Position numbers and translations under genes: made by a program
The notes under the pieces: generated by a model
The model's database searches: none
The model's input: only the letters and a program-made list of their open reading frames with translations
What the model was told of the DNA's origin: nothing
Shown here: piece by piece, positions 1 through 9,879 of the stretch
Numbering within the stretch: position 1 is the first letter of the stretch
Layout of the letters: every line of letters starts with the position of its first letter
Source of the DNA: Blakeslea trispora
Lineage: Eukaryota > Mucoromycota > Mucoromycetes > Mucorales > Choanephoraceae
NCBI GenBank assembly: GCA_025331445.1
Contig: JAIWNE010000081.1
Location: 62,001 to 126,000 of the forward strand
DNA length: 64,000 bases
Direction: 5' to 3'

Positions 1-107
1 TTTAGTGCATTGGTATCTACGTGTGCTGCGGACAAGTATTTGAACACCATTCTCGATGATTCTTTCTTTTCTTTCCTTTACTCATACTATCAACCTACTC
101 TACAAGA

Positions 108-3100
108 ATGCGTGTTTGTATTAAATGCAATCAAACAATACCTGAAAAGAAATTCAGAAAGCATGTTAGGGATCATGAACTACTTGAGCGACAGCGAGGA
201 CTCAGTCAGATCAAAGCTAGAATTTCAAAAAGCAGACTAAAGCGCAAGTGCTGGAAGGGCTGCTATCAGAACCAGCACTCCTTCTGTTGTTCAAGAAACA
301 GAATCGGTGGACATGAGTTCGAGAGGAGAGCAGCAGTGCGATGATCTGGATGAAATTGAGAGCATTGCCAGCTTCAATTTCGATAGTAGTCCTATGGACA
401 TTGATAAAATTGAAAACGAAAAAAATTTAGTTGAAGAAGAAAACGATGAGTTTGTTGTAAACGAAAAATTTTTTGAAGACTTGTTGAATTTTCGCAAGAC
501 AATTCAAACTCCTGTAAAAATCTTGCAAGCAAATGATAAAAGTCGCTTCGAAAAGCTCCCAATTCACTCTCAAAAGAGCATTGAATTCAATCGTTTACTC
601 AAGTCTTTCAACACAACCAAAGCAGCAAAAGAGGAGATAATTAAATGGGTTAATAGCTTCATTGCTGATCATACAGAGAGTACTGTCAATCTTAAATGAT
701 TTATATTTTATATTTATGAATTTGTTGACTTTACCTTTACTCTAGGTGATATACAGCTTCTAAGCCCCTATCGCTGTGACAAGCTTGAGAAAGAGCAGCT
801 AACACCCGTTAGCCTAAAAGAATATAAAATGTGCAAGAATGGGTGCAAGATGTATTTTGATACTGATGATTCCACCATATGTACCAATCCCAAATGTTTG
901 CTTCCTCGTACAGTTGATAACTTAGCACCAGTCAAACAGCTCCCTTTAGCTGTCCAATTAGGGCATTTCTTGGAATCTAAGCAAAACAGGGATAAAATCT
1001 CGTACGCTCAAAACAACAACTGCAGCATTTACAGACGTCAGCAAAACCCTACTATAAATAAGATACAAGACTTCTTTGATGGTGAATTCTTTAAACAGAG
1101 AAAAGATTTCACGAAAGATGTACATCAGCTGTGGAGATTGGGTAATATGCAAGAATAAAAAGACAAGTGAGTACTTTGATAATCCTTTTATTCTGATAAA
1201 GAGAGATAAGTTTTTCTATCTAATGAATTTACAACGACTATTTATACAAAATGATTTGAAATTGGTTTATCCGATTATTTAAGCTGAGAGTAGAAATGAT
1301 TGTTGATGAGCAAGCTTTAAAGACTTGCTCTTGTTATAATAAGGGTTATTGTTATTGATGTATGACTAGTTTGGAAATGATCTAAGAGATTGATTGGCTT
1401 AATCCTGAAGCTGATCTCAGCTGTCATTTATATTTAGGATGTGCAATTTATCTGATTGATACTCAGTCTGAGTCTGAGTAGTTACATCTTGCGTTTCAGG
1501 GTGAATCCCTTAGTCTTTACTTAACTAGGTAATGATTCCAATTCAGATACATGAAGTTCTTTTTATAGAATACTTCTTTGTCTACACTGATCTTTTAATG
1601 AACATCTTTTATAAATCAATTATGGTGTAATCACCACATCAGCTATATATGTCTCTTTATATCGATGGTTTTAATCCATTTAAGCGCGGTGGCTCTCAAA
1701 TGACAATGGTTATGCTCACTCTTACAAACCTTCCACCAGAGATGAGGTAAGTTACATTAAATATAGTACTTCAAATTTGTTATTCTAAACAATATGACTG
1801 ACTATTGTGTAGATTCAAAGAAGAAAATACATTTGTTGTTACAGTTTTACCGGGTCCTAAGAAACCTTATGATTTGTTCAGCTTTCTTTTTCCATTGATC
1901 AAAGACTTGATGGTGTTGGAGTCTAAAGAGCTTGTTGTTGAGACTTCTTCTGGTGAACAACTTAAATATCAGGTTGTTATGTCGACAGTAATAGGCGACT
2001 TACCAGCTATTGCCGAGATTGCAGGTCACCACAGTCATAGCAGCTATACTGGTTGTCAAATTTATCATATCACTGGCACCTATAAGCGTGGAATGTATTT
2101 TCCACACATTGACGAGTTTGGAGAGATATGCCAGCATGCCATAAAACAGATTGATGAATATAAAGCTCTTAGTACTAGCAATACAAATGAGGTAAGTTTG
2201 ATCTAAGCATTGCAACAACATGTATTATGGTATGTATATGTACAACATTGCTTACCAGCATATTTTAGACATCCACTGGCATCAAACGTGTATCGCCCTT
2301 CACACTGCTGGATAGCTTTCATGGTGCTGCATTCTGGGGTCTAGATGAAATGCATCTATGGGGGCAAAATATTGGCAAGCAAATCTGGTCATTTGCAACT
2401 GACGATGGACAAAAGTATGGCAAGAATAACCCATTCTTTCTTCGAAACAAGTATCGTCAGCAAATGAGCGCATCTCTCTTGAACGCCAAAGATATCAATC
2501 CTCGAAGCAGTTTGGATGGTGAGCTCGTGGGTAAGCTATTTCTTTTTTCTCTCGTCCCTGAATCGTGGAAAACTAATGTCTTTTTAACAGATATGCCACA
2601 AAAGTCAGGCTTTGCTCGTGCTGTAGATATCATTGACTTTCTGTTACATGTTGTTCCAACAGTCTATGTTGAAGCCTTAGAAAACCAACAAGCGGATACA
2701 GACCAAATGACTCTCAGAAAACGGCAACTGGGCAAGGTCATCAGTCCTGGTGATTATGTTGAAGAAGAAGCAACCCAAGAAGTATGCCTTGCACTGAAAT
2801 CCGTATCAAAAGCCTGTCGTTTAACCCATAAGTACTCTATAACAAACGAAGATTTGGAGGAATACAAAAGGTAGGTTTTTATTATAAGAGTGTAATTACA
2901 ATTATATTTGAATTAACTATTGAAAACCGTCAAACTTTAGCTCAATTGATCACTGGCATAGAGTGTTGATGATTCATATTGGAGTGAAGGCGTTCACCAT
3001 CAACGAACATCTACTTTTGCATCTCCCCATGATTATCAAAGCTCTGGGACCGGTTAGATATTTTAGTGCAAGACCATTAGAAAGAATGATTGGCAAGTTT

Positions 3101-3397
3101 AAGTAACAAATTAACTCGAAATCACACCCGAGTGAAAATGCTGCCAACATCGTTCTTTCGCATTATAGCGATGTGTACAACAGAGCAATGCATTGCTCTG
3201 ACCAACAAAACGACAAAAACTTTAAGCGGCTATCTGTTTCTGAGCTTGCAACCCAGATCTGTCAAGGCAGTGATGAGCAAGATATTATGCAAATTTTATC
3301 AGATGAAAATGATCAATTTCATGCAGTTCATTCATGTTTTTTGTCAGCGACTGGACAGCAGCTGATGCTCAATCGAAGAAAAGATACCAGAGTGTTG
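108..3397 (+). pseudogene. Tnp2-type (CACTA-like) transposase pseudogene, copy 1, 5' segment
   Basis: Would cut and paste a CACTA-like element. The N-terminus at 108 has a C2H2-like finger (CIKC...H...H), followed by an acidic stretch (307-690). The zinc-ribbon exon 746-1130 has CKNGC...CTNPKC. The catalytic-type block has YIDGFN (about 1660), VLPGPKKPYD (about 1850) and GDLPAIAEIAGH (about 2000). Then come LDEMHLWGQ (about 2345) and a DUF4218-like region with LGPVRYFSARPLER (about 3045). Introns with GT..AG ends lie at 1747-1812, 2192-2268, 2531-2590 and 2871-2940. A TAA at 3103-3105 stops the frame; the downstream reading frame is the same. The start of the finger exon and of the 307 exon are in different frames, so an intron or indel lies between about 230 and 300. 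The gene continues at 9354 after the Tc1 insert. Same family as 9880-11385 and 58925-60195. Confidence 0.75.
1131..1636 (+). mobile_element. MITE-A, copy 1 (about 506 bp, 8-bp target duplication)
   Basis: Inserted in the transposase exon. CATCAGCT stands at both sides (1123-1130 and 1637-1644), and removing the insert joins ...VHQL to YMSLYIDGF in frame. A clearly related copy lies at 45591-46094 with its own 8-bp duplication. No coding capacity. Ends are only weakly inverted (GTGGAGATT against TGGTGATTA). An 8-bp duplication suits a hAT- or MULE-type MITE; the superfamily is not decided. Confidence 0.7.
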
Positions 3398-3602
3398 TAC
3401 AATCAGAACGAAAAAAAAGGTTAATTTTTTTGAATTCCGACAAGGTCATCATGAGGGATGAGGACCATTTTACTTGTTGTTCAGTCAATACTTCTTAGTT
3501 AACTGAGCTTTCTTTTTTCGGATCATACACTTTCAAATGTCTAATTAATAAAATTATAAAAGAATTGGGGCAAAAGATATGTTTTATTTTTGGATTGCTT
3601 GC

Positions 3603-4608
3603 CTAGGAGTCAATTGAGCCTCCTTTGGCAGCAAGCACTTTTTTCATGCGTGATGGCATGCTTGAAACAGTTTTGTCGAGTTATTCGACAGTGATACTGT
3701 TCCAAGCATCCACCAGCATCTCCTCATTGGTTTTTTGGCCCTTAAGTCTGGACCAGTCTTGATGGAAGCGTCGCTTCATTTCACTCCAGACGTTCTCAAT
3801 GGGGTTGAGATCAGGCGATTGAGCAGGCCACTCTATTTTCTCAACCCCATTGAGATCCCTCCACTCCTTGGCAGCTTTGGCTGTGTGGATGCTGGCGTTA
3901 TCTTCCATCAAGACCGATCCGGGATTGCTCTGGAGAAAGCCCAAAAGAACAGGCTTGTAGACAAGGTCTACAAAGTCCTGGCTTGTTCTTCTGTCCTTTG
4001 GCAGGAACACCAACTCGGACTTGTTGCGACCACATATGGCCCCCAAACCATAAAGCTGGTTCGGCCACTCTTGAAAGAAGGCTTCAGGCAGTCCTTGTCG
4101 TATTTTTCCTGTGGCAATCTCCAGACTTTTTTTGCAAGATGTCCTTGCCGATTTCCACGCTGGATTCATCTGTCCAGACGACTTGCTTCCATTGCTCTAT
4201 TGTCCAGTTTCGGTGAGCTTTGGCAAACTGAAGCCTCTTCTCCATATGGGCTTCCTTTAGAAAAGGCTTCTTTGCCGCAACTCTCTTGTTGTAACCCAGA
4301 CCATGCAACTCCTTTGCGATGGTTTGGGTGTGCACCTTTACTGGCAGCTCTTGCTGCAAAGAAGCAAGCGTGACAAATTTGTCCTTTTGGATGGCTCTCT
4401 TCAGAACTCTCTTGCTACGTTCGTCAAGAGATTTGGGTCTTCCAGAGCCCGCAGCTCTTTCAACGGTACCTCTGGCTTGAAATCTCTTGATGGTCCTGTT
4501 AACAGTGACTGGGTTAATTCTAAGTTCTTGGGCAATTTCGATCTGTGGTTGGTTTCTTTGCCAACGATCAACGATGATAGCTTTGAGTTCAGTGGATAAT
4601 TGAGACAT
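3603..4608 (-). pseudogene. Tc1-type transposase pseudogene (Tc1-b)
   Basis: Start chosen at the ATG 4608 (MSQLSTELK), which begins a Tc1-type N-terminal HTH pair with IEIAQELRINPVTVNR and a GSGRPKS linker. Catalytic residues are visible: D in VVWTDESSVE, D in VLMEDNASIH, and E in SPDLNPIENVW, so a DD34E-type triad. Broken by two small frame changes, one in an A-run after DILQ and one in a G-run before AICGRN, plus a TAA at 3681-3683 twenty-odd codons before the natural end SIDS-stop at 3603-3605. Lies inside the 5' flank of Tc1-a. Its own terminal repeats could not be paired. Confidence 0.85.
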
Positions 4609-4663
4609 ATTGTGAGTTTCAAGAAATTTTATTAAGAAAGAGAGGTAGAATGATAGGAATGTA

Positions 4664-4880
4664 CAGTGACCCGCAAAACTGTTCAAAAAGATTTTTTTTT
4701 TTACTTTGAACCTTATGATCGGGTATTCAAACACATTTTAAACCCCTTTTGTCATACCTTGTTGGAAAGCCTCAGTAATTTACTATATGATGACCAGGTT
4801 GCACAAAGATTGGTTGACCTTGAAATGAAAACCACTATTTTAAAAAAAAAAGTCTTTTTGAACAGTTTTGCGTGTGTCCG
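4664..4880 (+). mobile_element. MITE-B, copy 1 (about 217 bp)
   Basis: Begins right after TA (4662-4663) with CAGTGACCCGCAAAACTG and ends with the inverse repeat CAGTTTTGCGTGTG. Almost the same sequence lies in the opposite orientation at 9064-9281. Non-coding. Terminal repeats and TA preference mark a Tc1/mariner-type MITE. The right side lacks a clear TA. Confidence 0.7.
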
Positions 4881-5749
4881 AGAAAAATTATAACCAAGAG
4901 AAGGGGGCTAGTATTTGAAATTATTTTGACGCGTAATTGTTTTTTTTCTTCTTTTCTTCACTTTTTTAAAAGTTTGTGTAAATTTTGGTTGGTTTTGTTA
5001 GACCAATTTAATCGACATTGCTCCATCTAGTTACATCTACTTGACATCTACCAACATGCCCAAACACATCAGCAATGACAAACGAAATGACGCGAAAGCT
5101 ATGCTTTCCAAAGGTAAAAATGTTCGCGAAGTAGCGCGTCAGCTTGGTATCAGTCAAGGTACCGTTTCAAACATTCGTGGTGAGATGAACTTGGAGATTC
5201 CTCAACATGCGGGTGGCCGACCAAGTAAGATCAGCAAGAATCTCGGTCGCAAGGTACTTCAAGGTCTTTCTACTGGCGTTTTCAAGACCGCAAAAGATGC
5301 GCAGCGATTCCTGGCTGATCAACAAGTTGTTGTTTCTGAGGATACCGTGCGTAGGTTTCTCAAAAGCGCCAAAATGACAGCTATTCATAAGCCAAAGGTC
5401 CTTCCTCTAACACCTAAGCGTATGAAAGACCGCTTGGAATGGGCCGAGGCTCACAGAAGTTGGACTATCAACGATTGGAGGTCCGTGATGTTCTCCGATG
5501 AGACCAAAATCAACAGAATTGGCTCGGATGGTGCTCAATGAGTTTGGAAAGCCGATGATAAGGAGTTGAAAGGGTTAAAAGGGGGCTTGTGCACACTGGG
5601 CCCAAATTTGTAATATGTTGTAGCCGGAGCTTCAAAACCTATATTCTGAAAGTTTCCGAATATGGTAATCAATATTGACGGAGTTCTGACCATTTAAAAA
5701 TTTAAACGGGGCGATATAATAACATTTGTTGCCGTTAAAATTTTGCTTG

Positions 5750-5822
5750 TTTTAGTGTAGTGGTATACTCCACAACTTAAAAACGTTAGGTTGCCAGTTC
5801 AACACACGGTGGTTACAAGTTA
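5750..5822 (+). other. tRNA-like sequence in the Merlin left flank
   Basis: Contains an A-box-like GTGTAGTGGTATA and, about 30 bases on, a B-box-like GGTTGCCAGTTCAA. Stems pair poorly, so a working tRNA is unlikely. It points inward from the left end and is mirrored by 8285-8362 at a similar distance from the right end. Confidence 0.35.
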
Positions 5823-5888
5823 AGTATTTACTGATTTTTAGGCAAAAGTAACAATTTATTTTGAAATATAAGAAAAAAAGGAATTTTA

Positions 5889-7660
5889 TTACAACAAATT
5901 TTGTTCTGCTATTCTGCTGCTTCTTCTAAGCGCCACAAAAGGTACAACTAGTTCGTCTGACTCTTGAACCTCTTCTGTCTCAAGATCCAAGGGAAGTTCC
6001 TCCTCGAACGAGTCGTCTTCTTCTGAATTGGAGTCTTCGTCCAAGTTGTCCACCTCGTTGAGAATGGGAGGCTGCAAATCTGACCTATAGAACTGGACTT
6101 CTCTCAATGACTTTAGAAGGCCAGCATAAATATTTGAAGCATATTTGCGCCTCCACATAAACTCTGCCAAGATCCAAGGGGTGTTCTTTCTGGTTCTTTC
6201 TCGTGGAAAGACCCTTATCTTGATGGCGTTCCAAGTTCCTATGGTAATAAGTTAGTAAGATGGTCCTAAGTTAAATTAAAATTCATACCTTCAATAGTGT
6301 TTGTATGTACACCATCCTCAGAGATGAAGCCTTCGCTGTGATTTACTGAGCGGTGAACCATATGACGCCAATCATTGATGAAATTGTAACCGCGCCAAAA
6401 GTCAGTATGGATTGTTGATCCTTGGTTTACATTTGTTTCTATGACTGCTCTAAGAGTGGTAGCATCTCGACGCGGAACAGTCATTAGAAATACTCTTCTC
6501 TCTTGTGTTCTCTCCACACCTCCAACAACCCAAATGCCTTCGACACGATGGCCCCGATGATACTTTCGCTTGCCAAACTTTGATTCATCTATCTCTACAA
6601 TAATAGAGTTGCCATCTCTATCATAACCGCCTAAAAGAATAAAAAGTATCAAAAAAGAGTTGCTACAAAGTAATAAAATACTTACCAATCTTATCGGGAT
6701 GGTTGAAACGCCATCTTTCGGTCAAAGGAACTGTTGATAAATCTACTTGATCGATATCAAGCTGAGGCTCTACTTGATTTACTAACAAAAAATCTTGCTG
6801 CATGTACCTAATGGTAAGACGAATAGTCTCGGGATCAAATCCGGTCAACAAAGAGATGGCTTGTCGGGGAACGTTATACACAAGCCAGAGCAGGATGATT
6901 CGCCATTGATGTTGCACTGGAATATTTCTACCATAGAATACCGTTTGGTGAAGGGCTGAGCGTGAAGACTTGTTACACTTGCAACTGTTTTTATGGCAAC
7001 GCCAAACCCAACCCTAACGCTGGTTCCAGACAAACTTCATGCGTTGGGGCTCGCTTACTAATACATCATCAACAACATCCCCGCTATCATCTTTCCTACG
7101 GCCGCCGTGACAATAAACTAGATCACTAAAGTTGTAAATAATGCGGTGACGAACAAAAAATCTACTCAAAAGTTAGAACTATGTAGTTGTAATGTTAAAT
7201 AAACTTACTCAACCATATCAGTTTCGGTTTGCAAGTCACGCACAAGATCCTCATAGGGCAATGGTTTGATAATAGGGTGTCTTGCAAATGCAATCACTTC
7301 AGGAAGCTCCTCAACAGGCAAGGGAACAGGAATTTCTCGTCCAGATAGGGTGACGTTGGGCTCTTCTTCTAACTGATCTTCGCTTAAGGCGTCATCGAGC
7401 TCAACCTCAGACATCTGGGAACCCATTTCATGTTGGAAAACAGAACCAGGAGGCGACAAAAAAGAGGAAGGAAGACCACCACGAGTTACTCTAACAGGTC
7501 GACCAAGAGAACGAGCATGAGTTCCAACAGAACCTACGTATTCCGATCCCTCTTCAGTCAAAGCGGCTGATGAAGATGACATAAAAACATCCTCGCAAGA
7601 CGAACTTGAGATAAGATCAATAACCTCGGGACCAGAGACAGAGTTTCGAAAGTAATTCAT
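5889..7660 (-). pseudogene. Merlin transposase (ISXO2/IS1595-like), four exons, one nonsense codon
   Basis: Exons read 7660-7209, 7161-6686, 6630-6289 and 6238-5889. Introns of about 47-55 bases have GTAAGT, GTAAG and GTATG donors, and the sum is 540 codons in frame. The N-terminus is serine/acidic-rich. A Cys/His cluster (RCHKNSCKCNKS) and an HTH-like stretch follow. The ISXO2-like core has D in IDESKFGKRKYHRGH, D in IHTDFWRGYN and E in GVHTNTIEG, so the DDE triad is present. The C-terminal tail is acidic. A TAG at 7014-7016, between WNQR and GWVWRC, interrupts exon 2, so this copy is probably inactive unless the stop is a sequencing error or is read through. Nested in the Tc1-a gene. Confidence 0.85.
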
Positions 7661-8284
7661 TTGAAAAATAGAATATAATGAGAAAGAGATAAAGAAAAGA
7701 AAAAGAAAAGAAAAAACTCTCCTATTTATACTATTTTCTGAGAATAAAATTTATGAAAAGGCAGTCCAAAATTTTCTATTGAGCGGTCACATTTCAAGTA
7801 ATTAGTGATCAATGTGACTTTTAATTGATGACTCACAGAAATTTTTTGTGACATAATAAAAGTAGAATACGTCAGTAAGCCGTTGACGTCAACTGTGTAG
7901 ACGTCATCATCGAATTTAAAGTAATAGGTGATGTCAGGTCTGGAAAATTCATAGCAATTTATTATTATTTTTCTTAATTTCTTTAAGCCTTATTGTGTTT
8001 TGACATGTTTGACATCCTTATTCCCGTGTAATTGTTATCCTTTTTTTGTAATTAAAATCATTGTACCCATCAGTTAATTGTTTTTCTTTATGCATCACTT
8101 TATTTTTATATTTCATGTTAGAAACCTGATGCTCATCACTTAAACCTTTTAGTCTAATCGGTCCATCATTATCTATTTATTTTCTTCTCCAAGTGAATTT
8201 GATAGCTCTCATTTGACTTATGTGACCAGCTCATGCCCTTCGACAGATGCAAAGGTATTTTTTTTTTAAAATCTCAAAATTTTT

Positions 8285-8362
8285 TTTTGCAAAAAGCAAG
8301 AGTCGAACAGGCGACCTTTCGTCTTATGTACTGACGATCTACCAATAATACTACAGATAATT
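8285..8362 (-). other. tRNA-like sequence in the Merlin right flank
   Basis: On the minus strand it shows TATTGGTAGATCG (A-box-like), a TCGTC/GACGA stem and GGTCGCCTGTTCGACTC (B-box-like). The anticodon loop would be 9 rather than 7 bases and the T stem has mismatches, so it looks like a tRNA-derived relic rather than a gene. Confidence 0.4.
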
Positions 8363-9063
8363 TAAATGATAAGAAAAATTTTAAATAAATTCAACCTAAT
8401 TCAGTCACGTGACTTTTACAAGATGTTGATTATCTCGAGAACTAGACCTTCCTAAAGTGGCAGAGTTGTTTCACAATACTTTTAACACTTATATCTATCA
8501 TACAAGCACAAAAAATTACCAGTGTGCACAGGCCCCCTAAGATCCGTTGAAAGCGTTTCAGCTTGACCATCTCTACAAGCATGGAGGTGGTTCCATCATG
8601 CTTTGGGGCTGCTTTTGTTGGAAAGGTCCAGGCTTTCTTGCGAAGATCAATGGCAAAATGGACTCTGAGTTGTACACTCAAATCATAGACGATGAGTTGG
8701 TCAGATTGCTAGAATTCTATGGTTATACTAAGGATGACGCCATATTTCAGCATGATAATGACCCCAAGCATACTTCCAAGCATACCAAACGTCATCTCAA
8801 GGATTGCAACATTCAAGTTCTCGACTGGCCGTCCTTCTCGCCCGACTTGAATCCCATTGACAACCTTTGGAGTATAGTCAAAAGACGTTTAGCTGCCTTT
8901 GACACTGCTCCAGGCTCTATTGCTGAGTTATTTGATCGTGTAACTCAAATTTGGAACAATATTGATCCTGAAACATGCAACAATCTTGTTGAAAGCATGC
9001 CTAATAGAATAGCTGATCTTATTGCCGCTAAAGGTGGTCAAATCCCTTATTAATAAAAATATA

Positions 9064-9281
9064 ATGCACACCCGCAAAACTGTTCAAAAAGACTTTTTTT
9101 TTTAAAATAGTGGTTTTCATTTCAAGGTCAACCAATCTTTGTGCAACCTGGTCATCATATAGTAAATTACTGAGGCTTTCCAACAAGGTATGACAAAAGG
9201 GGTTTAAAATGTGTTTGAATACCCGATCATAAGGTTCAAAGTAAAAAAAAAAATCTTTTTGAACAGTTTTGCGGGTCACTG
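9064..9281 (-). mobile_element. MITE-B, copy 2
   Basis: Inverted copy of 4664-4880, with CCCGCAAAACTGTTC at the left and GAACAGTTTTGCGGG at the right. TA lies on both sides (9062-9063, 9282-9283). It sits 11 bases downstream of the Tc1-a transposase stop, inside Tc1-a. Confidence 0.75.
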
Positions 9282-9353
9282 TAAGACGTGTCATACATTT
9301 ACCCTTCTTTTACGGAGTCTTAAAAATTAACATTTTTTTTCGTTCTGACTGTA

Positions 9354-9545
9354 TAAGTCAACTGAAGGCACACAAATTGCCAAAGTAACTGCTTTGTTCG
9401 CTAGCAATACACAAGATATATGCTACGCTGGTGTTGTTGACTCTTGCTTGCTCCCAACTGACGCTGATGTCAGTAGTGGCACTACAATTTCCGCACTTTC
9501 TAGTGAAGGCTTGAGTGCTATTATATGCACTAAGGACATCATTGG
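9354..9545 (+). pseudogene. Tnp2-type transposase pseudogene, copy 1, 3' segment
   Basis: Reading frame continues from 3397 once Tc1-a and one TA are removed: YKSTEGTQIAKVTALFA, then CLLPTDADVSSG and IICTKDIIG. It ends at a good donor (GG|GTATGCC at 9546), after which no matching exon follows. The rest of the gene is missing, replaced by AT-rich DNA and the truncated copy 2. Confidence 0.65.
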
Positions 9546-9879
9546 GTATGCCATCCTCATCCTATCTATTAAGAAAAACAATTCGTTTCATGTGTCTTGC
9601 AAGCCTCATTGAAAAATAACAATATCTATAAATTCTATCACATTCTATCACTGCTCTATTTAATTCCATGAGGTTGCAATTTTACATCAAAATCACACGA
9701 AATTACATGTAATTCAAAATCTAATGAAAATTTGTTGTATTTCGCTTTTCATGTAAAAATATGTATATTTCAATTTCAAGCAGTTTTCGTGTTCACATCA
9801 AATTCACATTAAATCCCAAATTTACATCGGAATCACATCAGTATTACATATTTTTCAATTTTTTTACATTTCACTTCCC
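9546..9879. other. Non-coding junction between two transposase copies
   Basis: AT-rich, no open frame of interest. Repeated words of the type TTACAT/TCACAT followed by A-runs occur several times between 9680 and 9870. It marks the breakpoint where copy 1 loses its 3' end and copy 2 loses its 5' end. Confidence 0.5.

Larger units (their letters stand above)
5573..8545 (-). mobile_element. Merlin-superfamily DNA transposon
   Basis: 8-bp target duplication GTTGAAAG at 5565-5572 and 8546-8553. Terminal repeats of 27 bp match at 22 positions and share GGGGGC and TGTGCACACTGG. The size is 2973 bp. It encodes one spliced IS1595/ISXO2-type transposase on the minus strand, which is the Merlin hallmark together with 8-9 bp duplications. 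The 5' and 3' non-coding ends contain tRNA-like sequences (5750-5822 and 8285-8362). Confidence 0.87.
5056..9053 (+). pseudogene. Tc1-type transposase pseudogene (Tc1-a), split by Merlin
   Basis: ATG at 5056 (MPKHISNDKR) chosen over an upstream TTG in the same frame. The N-terminal HTH has VREVARQLGISQGTVSN and GGRPSK. Catalytic D is in VMFSDETKIN. After the Merlin insert (5573-8545) the frame resumes with AFQLDHLYKHGGGSIMLWG, then D in IFQHDNDPKH and SPDLNPIDNLW. The third acidic residue is therefore D where Tc1 transposases usually have E. The end is AAKGGQIPY-stop at 9053. A TGA at 5539-5541 (before VWKADD) is an additional nonsense change. Removing one copy of the 8-bp duplication GTTGAAAG and the insert restores GAG TTG AAA GCG. 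Confidence 0.88.
3400..9351 (+). mobile_element. Tc1/mariner element (Tc1-a) with nested inserts
   Basis: Terminal inverted repeats of about 32 bp start CAATCAGAACG at 3400 and CAGTCAGAACG (reverse strand) at 9351. They are flanked by TA at 3398-3399 and 9352-9353. Deleting the whole block leaves GTG TTG TAT AAG in the interrupted Tnp2 frame, so the boundaries are exact. The element carries the transposase pseudogene at 5056-9053, itself split by a Merlin element. Its 5' part holds a second Tc1-type gene (3603-4608) and its 3' part a small MITE. Confidence 0.88.

Noticed and set aside
1131..1636. Solo LTR reading of MITE-A (its reverse starts TGTGGTGATTAC, like the gypsy-3 LTR)
   Set aside because: The resemblance covers only about 15 bases, and the duplications are 8 bp rather than 5 bp in both copies.
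3735..4373. 212-codon plus-strand frame
   Set aside because: Antisense of the Tc1-b transposase, whose motifs are clear on the minus strand.
5750..5822. Functional tRNA gene
   Set aside because: A and B boxes are recognisable but the stems do not pair properly; kept only as a tRNA-like sequence.
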